Shown here in pieces: positions 20,391 through 31,334 of a stretch of 64,000 bases of DNA. Position 1 is the first letter of the stretch. Each line of letters opens with the position of its first letter. The notes under the pieces are model-generated. The model saw nothing but the letters and a program-made list of their open reading frames with translations, made no database searches and had not been told where the DNA came from. The translations under genes were made by a program, and so were the position numbers. This DNA is from Dendrolimus kikuchii. Lineage: Eukaryota > Arthropoda > Insecta > Lepidoptera > Lasiocampidae. The stretch is from NCBI GenBank assembly GCA_019925095.2, contig CM034413.1:997001-1061000 (forward strand), written 5' to 3'.

Positions 20391-20676
20391 TTACTTATTA
20401 GTCTTTTTAGATTAGATGGTAATATTAACGAGGTATTTCTTCTTACATATTTCATTTTTTTTTAATCTTTCTAAAGGCTTAATCTCAACTTGGTTATGTC
20501 GTCGTAGTAATTAACAATCAACATATACTCGTATTTAAATAAGGTGGCGTGTGCAAGATATTTTTTTTAAAAGCATTTTGGTAGAGCCCCGTTAGGCTCT
20601 GCCAAAATGCTGGTGCACCATCCTATATCAAATAAATTTATATCATTGCTAAGGCTGTTAGTACTTCATTAATAAA
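20391..20676. repeat. Flank segment R6, duplicated at 30.4 kb, with hairpin
   Basis: It matches 30358-30645 in reverse orientation, including the 12-bp RTE-C target site. It contains a hairpin: 20572-20588 (AGCATTTTGGTAGAGCC) against 20595-20611, 17-bp arms with a 6-nt loop. Confidence 0.75.
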
Positions 20677-20962
20677 CATACATACATAACTTCACGCCAG
20701 TTCCCTTGCGGGGTAGGCACGAACAACAGAGCGCCATTCAGGCTTATTCTTACACACCTCACTCGCTTCTTTGACATTCATAGCTCTTGTCATGCACGCT
20801 CGTCTGTTCTTAAGGCTCCTGACATCACCTTCTGCTAGTACACGATCAATTTGATCACGGAAGGTGTGTCGTGGCCTTCCACGACTTCTGCATCCATCCA
20901 TTTTTGCATTGTATATCTGTTTAGTCATTCTTTCCACATGCCCGAACCACTGGAGCATTCTT
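20677..20962 (-). pseudogene. RTE-C fragment (minus strand), 15-bp deletion form
   Basis: The minus-strand frame encodes RMLQWFGHVERMTKQIYNAK through to AYPAREL-A-stop. The TSD TTCATTAATAAA is at 20665-20676 and 20963-20974. The five residues normally after HVERM are missing, a deletion shared with the copy at 37688-38177. This locus, or a close relative, supplied flanking DNA to the block at 30121-30818. Confidence 0.85.
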
Positions 20963-20989
20963 TTCATTAATAAAAATAACCAAAAACCT

Positions 20990-21255
20990 TTTTACCGCCG
21001 GACAAGCAGAGGTACCGATATATGGTGGAAATACACAACAAAGCGGACGAAACGGTATGCTTCCACTTTCATCATACGTACCGCTGAAGAGTGGAACTCT
21101 TTACCGTCGTCTGCCTTTCCTGAAGAATACAATCAAGGTGTCTTATCTTCAGGGCAGGGTAGGTACTAGGGCATCCCTTAAGTAAGCGTAATCATCTTAC
21201 ACTGCACTTCCACCTGACATCAGGTGCAATGTCGGTCAAACGGCAACCTATACAA
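20990..21255 (+). pseudogene. LINE ORF2 C-terminal fragment (CR1/Jockey-like)
   Basis: Encodes GTDIWWKYTTKRTKRYAS, IIRTAEEWNSLPSSAFPEEY and a short 3' region. It matches the minus-strand copy at 4149-4340. Confidence 0.65.
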
Positions 21256-21299
21256 ATTAAAAAAAAAACACAATCCCGACTTCAAAAATTAAGAGAAAT

Positions 21300-21807
21300 T
21301 AATAAAAATATCTGTCTATCTATAAAGATGAAAATTTACTTAAAAAAGAAGGCTTTTTCGGACCAGCATATTTCAAAAACGCATCTCATAGAATTGTTGT
21401 CTTTGTCTTTTTGTGTGTTAGAGCATCGCGTGTAAACTACTGAACGGATTTTAATGAACTCGACACAAAGGTAATGTACATTCCGGGTCAACACTTTTTT
21501 TTAATATTATCAATTATATTAGGCTTTTAGTGATGATGTCACCATGTCAGCCCCATCTTACCCTAATAGACGATTACACAAAATTATAGAAACGTTTTCA
21601 CCATTTTATATATCAAAGAGCCGCAGCAGCTTGGTGGCCGCGACAAAATGCTCTAGAAGACCATCCATCAAACTAATTCCCAGAGCATCCACTGGGGTCA
21701 ACAGGATAGATTCAACCCGATAAGTGACGTCGTTACCGCGGGGAAGTCAAATATACTACTGACAAATATAACATAATGACAACGCGTACGAAGTTCTCCC
21801 ATACTTA
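21300..21807. other. Spacer with a possible Helitron 5' remnant
   Basis: TCTGTCTATCTATAAAGATG with GCGTGTAAACTACTGAACGG (21310-21450) looks like a Helitron-type 5' region. The rest (21480-21805) holds nothing recognised. Confidence 0.25.
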
Positions 21808-22080
21808 ATAAAACTACGTTTTAACGGTTTTAAGCGCGGTAATTTTATTTGATTTTGGTTTTTTCGACGTCTCGGCCACTTTTCAATGGCCGTGATCACG
21901 GAAGACAAAGATGTCAAGTGTCAACGAGTATTGTTAAAGTTTTATTTAGCCTACCGCCAACTTGTTCATTTTAATTTTGTTTATGGTTATTATTTACTCT
22001 ATGGGAGCCTAATCTAATTTACTACCGCTTCGCAACATGTTATGGCTTAAAGAGAAGAAGCGGCGCAAGAAAACTTCTCT
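21808..22080 (+). repeat. Dispersed repeat R9, long copy
   Basis: Matches 62638-62900 from ACTACGTTTTAACGG through TTATTTACTCTATGGGAGCC to GAAGAAGCGGCGCAAGAAA. On the minus strand it may be the 3' end of a LINE. Confidence 0.7.
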
Positions 22081-22404
22081 CATACTGCTAATCACATATT
22101 AGGTACAACGAGCATACAAACAATCACTCACTTATAAAACAAGCTGAAGTATCCAAAGTAAAAAAGTAGTTTTTGTTTTTGAACTTATCATAAACCTATA
22201 AAACAATTTAGTCAATGAGTTGAAATAACAAATCTGTCTGAGCTTGGTTTAAAATTAAATTCATAAAAGGTTAATTTCAGTGAGGCTATTAAAACTTGCG
22301 CGTAAGTTAAAGTTACCTGCCGAAATCTCGTTAAGTTATCCAAGAAAGATTTCTTCAACAGAAATACGACGCAATTTTAATTATTATCGAGTTATATTTT
22401 AACA

Positions 22405-22641
22405 CTAGCTTCTGCCCGCGACTTCGTCCGCATGGAATAGTTAAACAAAAACCCCCGATTTTGAAACATTGAGCATTGCTGCTCCGCTCCTATTGGTCTT
22501 ATCGTGATGACATATAGCCTATAGCCTTCCTCGATAAATGGGCTATCTAACACTGAAAGAATTTTTTAAATCAGACCAGTAGTTCCTGAGATTAGCGAGT
22601 TCAAGCAAACAAACTCTTCAGCTTTATATATTAGTATAAGA
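22405..22641 (-). mobile_element. Type 2 short Helitron, complete
   Basis: On the minus strand it runs TCTTATACTAATATATAAAG ... CGGACGAAGTCGCGGGCAGA, ending CTAG; 237 bp, TC...CTAG. Confidence 0.7.
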
Positions 22642-22654
22642 TTGAATAAGTATT

Positions 22655-22968
22655 ATCCATGCAGGAACGGAGAAAGAATACAAGTTCCTGCGTTGGAGCG
22701 GCCTGTCGTAAAAGGTGGCAAAACAACCCACAGCCAGGTGGTAGGGTATTTGCCTAACTAGATGGCTACGACCCCTGGTCTAGAGCATGCCGCCATAACA
22801 ACTTTGAGTTGTGTTCCGGCATTAGTGACCAGGTTCCAGACTCACTTAAGAGAGCAGCAGCGCATTTGTAGCACCTTTGGTGTTGTAAATGTCCATAGGC
22901 GATGGTAACCGCTTTCCATTCAGTGGGCCGTCTGCCTGTCTGCTGAACTCCTGCAATAAAAAAAAAGA
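22655..22968 (+). mobile_element. SINE-A, full length
   Basis: From TATCCATGCAGGAACGGAG to CTGAACTCCTGCAAT and an A-run. Confidence 0.8.
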
Positions 22969-22969
22969 C

Positions 22970-23511
22970 GAGACAAGCCGCGGGAATATACAAGTACAGT
23001 ACTAAAATTCTTATAACAAACCGTAATACAGGTTAAATCATTTCCCATTAAGAAAACAATAGACAAAAAATAACACGAGCGTTTTATTACGCAGAAATCC
23101 GCCATATTAAAAGACATCATTCTAAACTGCTTGTAATAAACAACTCGTGGCGCCATCTATGCGAAGACGTGACTGATTATATATACCCGTCTCGCTCGCT
23201 CTCGTTCAATACGGATATAGCTGTCTCCGTCTAAAGAACTGAATTTAATTCGGGCTAAAAGCAACGATTTACAAGCATTCAGGGAGCGTGCCAAAACTGT
23301 GTTCCGTTGCTTGATTTTAGGGTTCAGTGGGTTATGTTCTTTTTTTATAGTTTTATGGTAAATAGGTGGAATATTTTTCATATAAATCCTGTATCTATTA
23401 AGCGAATTCTTTAGGAAAGATTTTGCTTGATTTGTCGTGTTTCACGTTTTCTGCGATCAATAGCTTGTTTTTTATTCCAAAGTCTACAAGAGTGTGTATT
23501 TATAGGTTTTC
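22970..23511. other. No gene recognised
   Basis: Mixed sequence; short frames only, none with a recognisable domain. Confidence 0.35.
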
Positions 23512-24172
23512 ATCCGTGCAGGAATGTAGAAAGAATACAATTTCCTACGTTGGGGCGGCCTGGCGTGGCCTTTAGCTATCAAGGGAGCAAAGGATTCATC
23601 ACCCCCGCTGACGAAGTGGATGTGTTCTGATTCCCGGGGCACATTCAGGCACTTTTTGCGCTGGATCGGACTGAGCGTAACTACGTTCTAAGTCTCAGCC
23701 TTTCCTTCATAAAAAGCGCGGGGCACATGGGAGGAGGGTGGTTTTAGTGGGTAGTAGTTGTTGCCCTTGCAACTTCTCTGAGTCTCCACACAAGCTGGCT
23801 TGATTATTGTTCGGATTGCCCCTTATCAAAGGGGAAAGCCTTCATGATCAACTATGGTCTAATCCCTTGCAAAGGACCCAGTATTGTGCGTAAATAGCAT
23901 TTCCCCCGCCTTAAAAAAAAGAGGTGACAAAACAACCCACAGCCAGGTGGTAGGGTATTTGCCTGACTGGCTGGCTACCACCCCTAGTCTAGTGTATGCC
24001 GTAATAACAACCTTGAGTTGTGTTCTGGCATCAGTGGCCAGGTTCCAGTCTCCGTTAAGAGAGTAGCAGCGCATTTGTAGCACCTTTGGTGTTGCAAATG
24101 TCCATAGGCGATGGTAACCGCTTTCCATCAAGTGGGCCGCCTGCCTGTCTGTTGAACTCCTGCAATAAAAAA
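23512..24172 (+). mobile_element. SINE-A split by about 350 bp of other DNA
   Basis: The 5' part (ATCCGTGCAGGAATG...) ends near 23566 and the body resumes at about 23918 (GAGGTGACAAAACAACCC) through to the A-tail. The insert 23567-23917 is unrelated to other window sequence and contains GATTCCCGGGGCACATTCAG. Confidence 0.7.
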
Positions 24173-24310
24173 AAATAAACATACTGTATTATAGTACCAA
24201 ATAATAGTGTAGCTAGGATTAATTTCTGTGAAGGAATGTCAAAGGTTAATAAATGACAGGATTGATTTTGCACGAAATTTTCTATTATTTTTATACATAA
24301 TAATTATAAT

Positions 24311-24331
24311 AATGAATGAATGAATGAATGA
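24311..24331. repeat. (AATG)n microsatellite
   Basis: About five tetranucleotide units. Confidence 0.85.
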
Positions 24332-24476
24332 AAACTGTTCATTTTACATCGTTTTCTTAAATCTAGATAATTGATATGGATACATTTGCATTAGAACAAT
24401 GGGCGGCCTTATCGCTTATAGCGATCTCTTCCAAGCAAGCCAGTGTCCAAGGTGATTTAATTTAATTTAATAATAT

Positions 24477-24664
24477 TGTTACATGCCGTCAAAGGAATGC
24501 GCACACCTGCCTGTCGTAAAATGCAGTCTATTACCTTTCCTGCATTCGGAATTCTTTTGTTTACTTCGTGTTTAGAATTTATAATTAAGAAAAACATCTT
24601 ATTGTTATCGTACTTGTTTTATGGCCGTCATTAGTGTCGAACTAATCGTTGTTGTTATTGATTG
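24477..24664 (+). mobile_element. LTR-D 5' fragment
   Basis: Starts TGTTACATGCCGTC; contains TTTGTTTACTTCGTGTTT and ATGGCCGTCATTAGTGTCG as in 53818. It is cut off by a SINE-A fragment. Confidence 0.6.
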
Positions 24665-24735
24665 CTACTGCTCTCTTAAGGGAGACTGGAACCTGGTCAC
24701 TAATGTCAGAACACAACTCAAGGTTGTTATGATTC
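24665..24735 (-). repeat. SINE-A internal fragment
   Basis: CTGCTCTCTTAAGGGAGACT to CAAGGTTGTTATG; both SINE ends are missing. Confidence 0.65.
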
Positions 24736-24739
24736 GATT

Positions 24740-25110
24740 CCTGACAATTTATAAGATACTACTAATTTTCTACAAAAAATTAGAAATGTTTTTATTCTAT
24801 ACTCTTTTAGTGTTTTTCGCCATTTTGTGTAGTTCTGGAATTTAGTCCTGGAGGACTATTAAAAATCACAATCTATTATAATATTACAAAATTGTGAAAG
24901 TGTAGTTAGTATCTTAGTTTCTTTGCATTTATTTGGTTGGTTGGAAGTCTCGTAAAAAACTGTTCACTCGTCAAAATCTGCAGTGCTTTATATACAGTGA
25001 ATTATCATGGGAACGGCTTAAAATGGCCAGAATGAAAAAAAAAACTGTTTTCCCATGCGATATTTTCACTGATTGATAGCAACGTCATCAAAATCGTGGG
25101 GAAATGCTAG
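24740..25110. other. No feature recognised
   Basis: AT-rich spacer. Confidence 0.3.
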
Positions 25111-25113
25111 TTT

Positions 25114-25352
25114 TTTTCTTATTTTTTTTATTTTTTTATTGCAGAAGTTCAGCAGACAGGCAGACGGCCCACTTAATGGAAAGCGGTTACCATCGCCTAT
25201 GGACATTTGCAACACTAAAGGTGCTACAAATGCGCTGCTGCTCTCTTAAGGGTCACTGGAATCTGGTCGCTAATGCCGGAACACAACTCAAGGTTGTTAT
25301 GGCGGTAGGTTGGTAGCCATCCAGTCGGGCAAGTGCCCTACCACCTGGCAGT
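25114..25352 (-). mobile_element. SINE-A, 5'-truncated
   Basis: From the T-run and GCAGAAGTTCAGCAGACAGG to CCCTACCACCTGG; the SINE 5' third is absent. Confidence 0.75.
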
Positions 25353-25760
25353 TCAAAAATACAATCGTGGTCTTTCATATCAGGTCAGGTCCAACGTTCA
25401 TGAATCCCCATAATAACTTAAAACCCCGATATTATCAGATATTAATGTACAGAACCTAACATTAAAAAGTAATCATGGCTTTGTTTTCGTTTATTATCAT
25501 TTTCACATGGTATCACTTGCTGTTATATTTTATGACGTCATGAATCCGCCATTATAATCCCATCTGCGAAATTAGGCGTTGGTTTAGTAATAGAATCACA
25601 TTTCTACATACATTGCCGGGTTATATATGGAAAATGTTTTTGACATTGCTCGTGTAAGCAGTAATGGATTGTTCGACGATGATTTTGTACTTTCTCCATA
25701 TTGTTATTTGGTACGGAGGGTTTGTACGTCAAAGTGTGTTTCTAACTTTGTTTCGTGCTT
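25353..25760. other. No gene recognised
   Basis: The small frame at 25627-25809 has no recognisable domain and runs into a repeat. Confidence 0.3.
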
Positions 25761-25843
25761 GTATTGTTTACTACGTCCATTAATTTTTTTTGCGGAACCC
25801 AAAAAATAAAGTAGCCTAAGTTACTCCGTGTAACATCAGCTAC

Positions 25844-26877
25844 ACAACAATTAAACAATAAATTATAACACCACACAAAGTCACAAACACATAACTAACA
25901 ACAAAACTTATACACAGACTCAAACCAACGCGCACTACCACCGCATTGCATTACACGCACACTTCACAAACAAACCAAGACACACAAAAGAGCCTAAACA
26001 TTAATAAGCCAGGCACAGAAAAGAAAAAAACAACACACATGGCACTAGATAGGACAATATATATACATACATACATACATACATAACTTCACGCCAGTTC
26101 CCTTGCGGGGTAGGCACGAACAACAGAGTGCCATTTAGGCTTATTCTTACACACCTCACTTGCCTCTTTGACATTCATAACTCTTCTCATGCAAGCTCGT
26201 CTGTTCTTAAGGTTCCTGACATCACCTTCTGCTAGTACACGATCAATTTGATCATGGAAGGTGTGTCGTGGCCTCCCACGACTTCTGCATCCATCCACTT
26301 TTGCATTGTATATCTGTTTAGTCATTCTTTCATCATGCATTCTTTCCACATGCCCGAACCACCGGAGCATTCCTTTCCTTACCTTCACCCCGACACTCTC
26401 TTTCAGACCAACTCTCTTTCTTACTTCGGTATTACGAACGCGGTCCGCGAGCGTCACTCCGCAGATTTTGCGCAGTGCTCGCATCTCGACCGCGTTTACT
26501 CTGCTTTCATGCTCTCTCTTCCATACCCAACTCTCGCTTCCATACGCGAGCGTAGGTACCAGCACCGCGTTGTGTATATAAGTATAGATATAAGGCCCAC
26601 ACTGCACATGCACTTCCTCACAACACCAGCATGTAACAGATACACTCTACATTAGTATAAGTTTAGTATTAAAACTAGAATAAATTAATATAATAAGTTA
26701 TTCGTAACTATTCGTAAGATATATACACCTCAACACAAAAATCAATAAATTAATGTCACACACAAGAACCAAAATAACTAATAAGCGTGTTAAATTCAAA
26801 AAATTAAATCTAGAAATTAAGTTGTGAAAAAGGGTACGGAACTCGAGTCCGTAGAGTTGTTTATAATATAAAAAAAA
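25844..26877 (+). mobile_element. Retroposon-B, longest copy, with nested RTE-C
   Basis: Starts ACAACAATTAAACAAT and ends GGTACGGAACTCGAGTCCGTA plus an A-rich tail. The TSD ACATCAGCTAC is at 25833-25843 and 26878-26888. About 520 bp without the RTE-C insertion at 26065-26572. No open frame of its own and no A/B box seen. Confidence 0.8.
26065..26572 (-). pseudogene. RTE-C fragment (minus strand), one of the two longest
   Basis: The minus-strand frame 26089-26613 covers VLVPTLAYGSESWVWKREHE, NAVEMRALRKICGVTLADR and the rest to AYPAREL-A-stop. The first few codons of that frame are host sequence. It lies in the Retroposon-B copy; the AT-rich junctions share TATATA. Confidence 0.8.
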
Positions 26878-26965
26878 ACATCAGCTACCTCTCAGTGAAA
26901 GTCCCGTCAAAATCGGTCCAGCCGTTTCAGAGATTAGCCGGAACATCCAGACCGACAGACAGACA

Positions 26966-27330
26966 GCCAGAGATTTATTTTCACACTTAGACACTTCAAT
27001 TTATTTATCTGTATATATTTAATGGTAAAGAATCCCTTCCACCTCTCTGTTAGAAAAGTGTCCATCACACCGAGGATAATAAAGATGGCGCAGCGGTAGC
27101 ATAGAATAAATTTTAAAGTAAGCTTCAAAAGTAATTAAAGTGAGATAGAAAATTAAACAAGGACCGAAAGACTTTCGCTTTGCTTTTCATTATTAAAAAT
27201 TCACAATAATTAAATCACTCTAGACGTTTTCTCACAACATTGTATTTACTAAATTATTTTAGACTGAATTAAAATTTAACAATTTTCAATTCATATCGTA
27301 GTTTTTCATACACCAGCGCTATTGTGGTAG
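26966..27330. other. No feature recognised
   Basis: AT-rich spacer; no frame with a domain. Confidence 0.3.
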
Positions 27331-27342
27331 ATATTAGAACCT

Positions 27343-27445
27343 GTCAAAGAAGCAAGTGAGGTGTGTAAGAATAAGCCTGAATGGCGCTCTGTTGTTCGTG
27401 CCGACCCCGCAAGGGAACTGGCGTGAAGTTATGTATGTATGTATG
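27343..27445 (+). pseudogene. RTE-C, very short copy
   Basis: Only the last 30 or so codons (VKEASEVCKNKPEWRSVV...) and the (ATGT)n tail. The TSD TATTAGAACCT is at 27332-27342 and 27446-27456. Confidence 0.85.
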
Positions 27446-27550
27446 TATTAGAACCTCTATTTGCAGCATGCTGCTGGACACTTTGCCAACTTCCACTCCT
27501 TATAACACACTACTCCTTACCTCTACACTCCATATATCTTAGATAATGTA

Positions 27551-27707
27551 CATATATACATACATAACTTCACGCCAGTTCCCTTGCGGGGTAGGCACGA
27601 ACAACAGAGCGCCATTCAGGCTTATTCTTACACACCTCACTTGCTTCTTTGACATTCATAACTCTTGTCATACACGCTCGTCTGTTCTTAAGGCTCCTGA
27701 CATCATT
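27551..27707 (-). pseudogene. RTE-C, short copy (minus strand)
   Basis: Tail and last 45 or so codons only. The TSD TAATGTA is at 27544-27550 and 27708-27714. Confidence 0.8.
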
Positions 27708-27729
27708 TAATGTAGTATTTTATTATTTA

Positions 27730-27937
27730 TTATGAAAGTATTTAAAGTATGAAATAAAGAGGAAAGACTTGTATTTCTGTATGTTTGTAACGAATAAACT
27801 CAAAAACTACTGTACCGATTTCAAAAATTATTTTTCAATTACAATGCCGCATTATTCCTAAGTAACATAGGCTATTATTATTATTTAATTTTAATTTAAT
27901 TTTTCAAGGCAGGGCAACGTCTATAGGGACCGGTAGT
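27730..27937 (+). mobile_element. Helitron-like remnant
   Basis: AATAAACTCAAAAACTACTG with ACCGATTTC, ending GGCAACGTCTATAGGGACCG and GTAGT. The pattern follows Helitron ends but CTAG is degenerate. Confidence 0.4.
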
Positions 27938-28298
27938 AACTAATAAAAATACAAATATCAAAATTTGGATTTTTTTACAAAAAATATATAAAAAAGGTGA
28001 CAAAGCAATTAAAAAGTCACATATGACATCTTTTTTTTAAAACAGTTATTCGTTTATAGAGGGGTTGGACCCCTCCATAGTATCGTAAAAGTTGGCAACG
28101 CTTTCACTGTGTTGTTGCGAACGTCTGTGGGCGTCGGTAACCTTTTCTATTAATTAATAGCCGATTCCTATATCTTACCGACCAATTATTTGCCTTAATA
28201 TCGGTTAAAATTTGACCTAAGCTCCCATACAAGTGTAAGCATCATCGAAATTTCGCATAATAAATTAATAAATACATATCGTAACCTCAGAAACTGTT
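27938..28298. other. Spacer with a diverged CR1 tail piece
   Basis: GAACGTCTGTGGGCGTCGG (28119-28150) resembles a CR1 3' UTR; otherwise nothing. Confidence 0.3.
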
Positions 28299-28532
28299 GC
28301 CAGGTGGTAGGGCATTTGCCCGACTGGATGGCTACCACCCCTGGTCTAAAAGATGTCGCCATAACAACCTTGAGTTGTGTTCCGGCATTAGTGACCAGTT
28401 TCCAGTTTCCCTTAAGAGAGCAGCAGCGCATTTGTAGCAACTTTGGTGTTGCAAATGTACATAGGCGATGGTAACCGCTTTCCATCAAGTGGGCCGTCTG
28501 CCTGTCTGCTGATCTCCTGCAATAAAAAAAAA
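28299..28532 (+). mobile_element. SINE-A, 5'-truncated
   Basis: From CCAGGTGGTAGGGCATTTG to CTGATCTCCTGCAAT and an A-run. Confidence 0.8.
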
Positions 28533-28801
28533 GCAATAGAAAGAATACCACTATTGAATCATTTCATAGCCACACATTCAGATATGTTGCGGAGATAACC
28601 CGTGACATGATAAGTATTGTGGCTAATGAATGTATTTAATGATCAAATCAAATCATTTATTTGCTTCAAAATATGGTTAAAAACATTAGATGAAAATATG
28701 TTATTTTGTTTCACATGTTTTTGCCCTTTCAGGCATGTAAATATTAATTAAAAGTTGAAAATCAACTAATTAGTAATGACAGATTATAACCCATTCAATC
28801 C

Positions 28802-29133
28802 GACACAGAAAAAAAAACCAACATACCCGGCACTAGATAGGAGTATATATAAGTATAGATAGGGCCGACACTGCACATGCACTTCCTCACAACACCAGCA
28901 TGTAACAGATACACTCTACATTAGTATAAGTTTAGTATTAAAACTACAATAAATTAATATAATAAGTTATTCTTAAGGTACATCAAAACATAAAAATCAC
29001 TAAATTAATGTTACACACTAACAAAAATAAACAATAAGCGTGTATGGACTCTAAAATTTTTCATAGAAATTAAGTAGTAAAAAAAGGTACGGAACTCGAG
29101 TCCGTAGATATGTGTTAATAATAATTTTAAAAA
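28802..29133 (+). mobile_element. Retroposon-B, 5'-truncated
   Basis: Same 3' motif GGTACGGAACTCGAGTCCGTA and A-rich tail. The TSD ACCCATTCAATCC is at 28789-28801 and 29134-29146. Confidence 0.85.
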
Positions 29134-29146
29134 ACCCATTCAATCC

Positions 29147-29496
29147 ACAGACATTAATTTTGTTTTTTTTTCTAGAATTATACAGTACCTAATTGCAGAT
29201 AATATCTCAAGTGCAATTGGTAAAATGGTAATACATGTAATTTTTTCTTTGTGATAGGCAGACTCTAATTTAGTGACAAAAATACTTCAAATATAGTTGC
29301 GGAGAAAAAGAGTACGCAACAAGATATATTACTAAAATGCCATAAAGAATCCGCCGAACCTGGCCCGGTTACCTCCGAGCTCCCCTTACAGTCACCCCGT
29401 TCCTCACAACTTCAACAACTCACTATTTCAAAGTTTTTATGTCATCTCAACATTACAGACATTTAAACACACATTGCTGAAGATCGTAGTGCTTGG
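29147..29496. other. No gene recognised
   Basis: Contains a short GC-richer stretch (29345-29440) with no identifiable coding potential. Confidence 0.3.
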
Positions 29497-29802
29497 CAAT
29501 TTTTTTTTATTGCAGGAGATCAGCAGACAGGCAGATGGCCCACTTGATGGAAAACGGTTACCATCGCCTATGGACATTTGCACCACCAAAGGTGCTACAA
29601 ATGCGCTGCTGCTCTCTTAAGGGAAACTGGAACCTGGTCACTAATGCCGGAACACAACTCGAAGGTTGTTACGGCGACATACTCCGGATGAGGGGTGGTA
29701 GCCATCCAGTCGGGCAAATGCCCTACCACCTGGCTGTGGGTTGTTAAGTCGCCTCTTACGACAGGCGGCCCCAACGCAGGAAATTGTATTCTTTCTCCGT
29801 TC
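29497..29802 (-). mobile_element. SINE-A, missing last bases of its 5' end
   Basis: T-run, GCAGGAGATCAGCAGACAGG ... TTTCTCCGTTC, where homology stops. Confidence 0.8.
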
Positions 29803-30109
29803 ACTTTCGGCTTCACGCACCGCTTAAATACTATTTTCTTGAAACTACCGTCAATTAAATGTTCGCAATCTAAAATCTCCGGCAACTTGTTAATACCTGT
29901 TACAAATGCCACCAAAACGTTTAATAAATATAGCAGTATCGTATCTATTTTAAAACAGATCAATAATCGTCTGCCTTAATATAGCTATTGTTTCGTGATA
30001 CTTAACAAAATCTATTAAATTATGACATTATTAAACAAATAAGTAGTAATTACATGTATAATAATGTCATAATTTAACTGTAGCTTCATTATATCCCCTA
30101 TAAACACAT
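29803..30109. other. No feature recognised
   Basis: AT-rich spacer upstream of the composite block. Confidence 0.3.
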
Positions 30110-30120
30110 TAGTTTCCACA

Positions 30121-30818
30121 TGCAAAAGTGGATGGATGCAGAAGTCGCGGAAGGCCACGACACACCTTCCATGATCAAATGGATCGTGTACTAGCAGAAG
30201 GTGACGTCAGGAGCCTTAAGAACAGACGAGCGTACATGACAAGAGCTACGAATGTCAAAGAAGCGACTGAGGTGTGTAAGAATAAGCCTAAATGGCGCTC
30301 TGTTGTTCGTGCCTACCCCGCAAGGGAACTGGCGTGAAGTTATGTATGTATGTATGTTTATTAATGAAGTACTAACAGCTTTAGCAATGGTATAAATTTA
30401 TTTGATATAGGATGGTGCACCAGCATTTTTGCAGAGCCTAACGGGGCTCTGCCAAAATGCTTTTAAAAAAAAATATCTTGCACACGCCACCTTATTTAAA
30501 TACGAGTATATGTTGATTGTTAATTATTAAGGCGACATAATCAAGTTGAGGTTAAGCCTTTAGGAAGATTTAAAACAAATGAAATATTTAAGAAGAAATA
30601 CCTCGTTAATCTTAACCATCTAATCTAAAATGACTAATAAGTAATGTTACAATTTGGGCCACCTGCATACCTGTAGACAAAGCACATTTATTACCTGCGC
30701 GGCGTTTGAGCTAATAACATTGAAACTGTTCATGACTGTCTTCTTTTGTTTACTTTGTGCTCTGTTGTTCGTGCCTACCCCGCAAAGGAACTGGCGTGAA
30801 GTTATGTATGTATGTATG
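30121..30818 (+). mobile_element. Composite retrotransposed block (RTE-C + R6 + partial LTR-D + RTE-C end)
   Basis: A single 11-bp TSD, TAGTTTCCACA, at 30110-30120 and 30819-30829 encloses the whole block. In order: RTE-C coding remnant (30121-30357, ending AYPAREL-A-stop and (ATGT)n); sequence identical in arrangement to the flank of the 20.7-kb RTE-C copy, in inverted orientation (R6, then the TGTTACAATTTGGGCC end of LTR-D, to about 30760); and a second RTE-C 3' end of about 58 bp with its own (ATGT)n tail. The unit is best explained as one target-primed insertion of a read-through or template-switched RNA. Confidence 0.75.
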
Positions 30819-30892
30819 TAGTTTCCACAGATTTAGGTTGCCAACACAAGTAATGTCCAAATTCATCCAATGCTGAGACAAGTGAATGAAAG

Positions 30893-30952
30893 GAGTATCG
30901 GCTTTAAGTGGGCCGTCTGCCTGTTTGAAGGCTTCACAATAAAAAAGTAAAA
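30893..30952 (+). repeat. SINE-A/CR1 3' tail fragment
   Basis: AAGTGGGCCGTCTGCCTGTT and a following A-run; body absent. Confidence 0.55.
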
Positions 30953-31334
30953 AACATCTGTATCTGATTTATCTTCATGGAAATGTGTCATTCTCTATAC
31001 CACGCATGGGTAGTCGAGTTCCAAATCGAAAAACTTTTTGCTTACCCACTTGCAGGACTAATATTGGCCAACATTCCCCTATATAACGCATGACATCTGC
31101 TTGTAACATAATCCGCAACGACATAAATATATTTTTTGGGTCTGTTGCTTCATTTAAATATAAAATAAGATTATTTATTTAACAAAATTGTTTAACCGCT
31201 CAATAATATAAAAAAAATCTTTCTTATATCATCATATTTTTTTGTATAATTACAATAATAATTTACTTTGCCGAGTGCAGGCGTAGGCACATGCATGTAA
31301 GCGTCCGCACCGGCTCACTTGGATTAGTATTAGT
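30953..31334. other. No feature recognised
   Basis: AT-rich spacer. Confidence 0.3.

Larger units (their letters stand above)
25765..26965 (-). repeat. Helitron-like repeat R8, split by Retroposon-B
   Basis: GCGGAACCCAAAAAATAAAG (25790) and, after the insertion, AAAATCGGTCCAGCCGTTTC with GACCGACAGACAGACAG (26905-26965) match the minus strand of 49845-50030. Confidence 0.55.

Noticed and set aside
26089..26613. 174-codon minus-strand frame as a gene
   Set aside because: It is an RTE-C fragment inserted in Retroposon-B.
29595..29963. 122-codon minus-strand frame
   Set aside because: Mostly SINE-A read through into flank; similar false frames occur in nearly every SINE-A copy.
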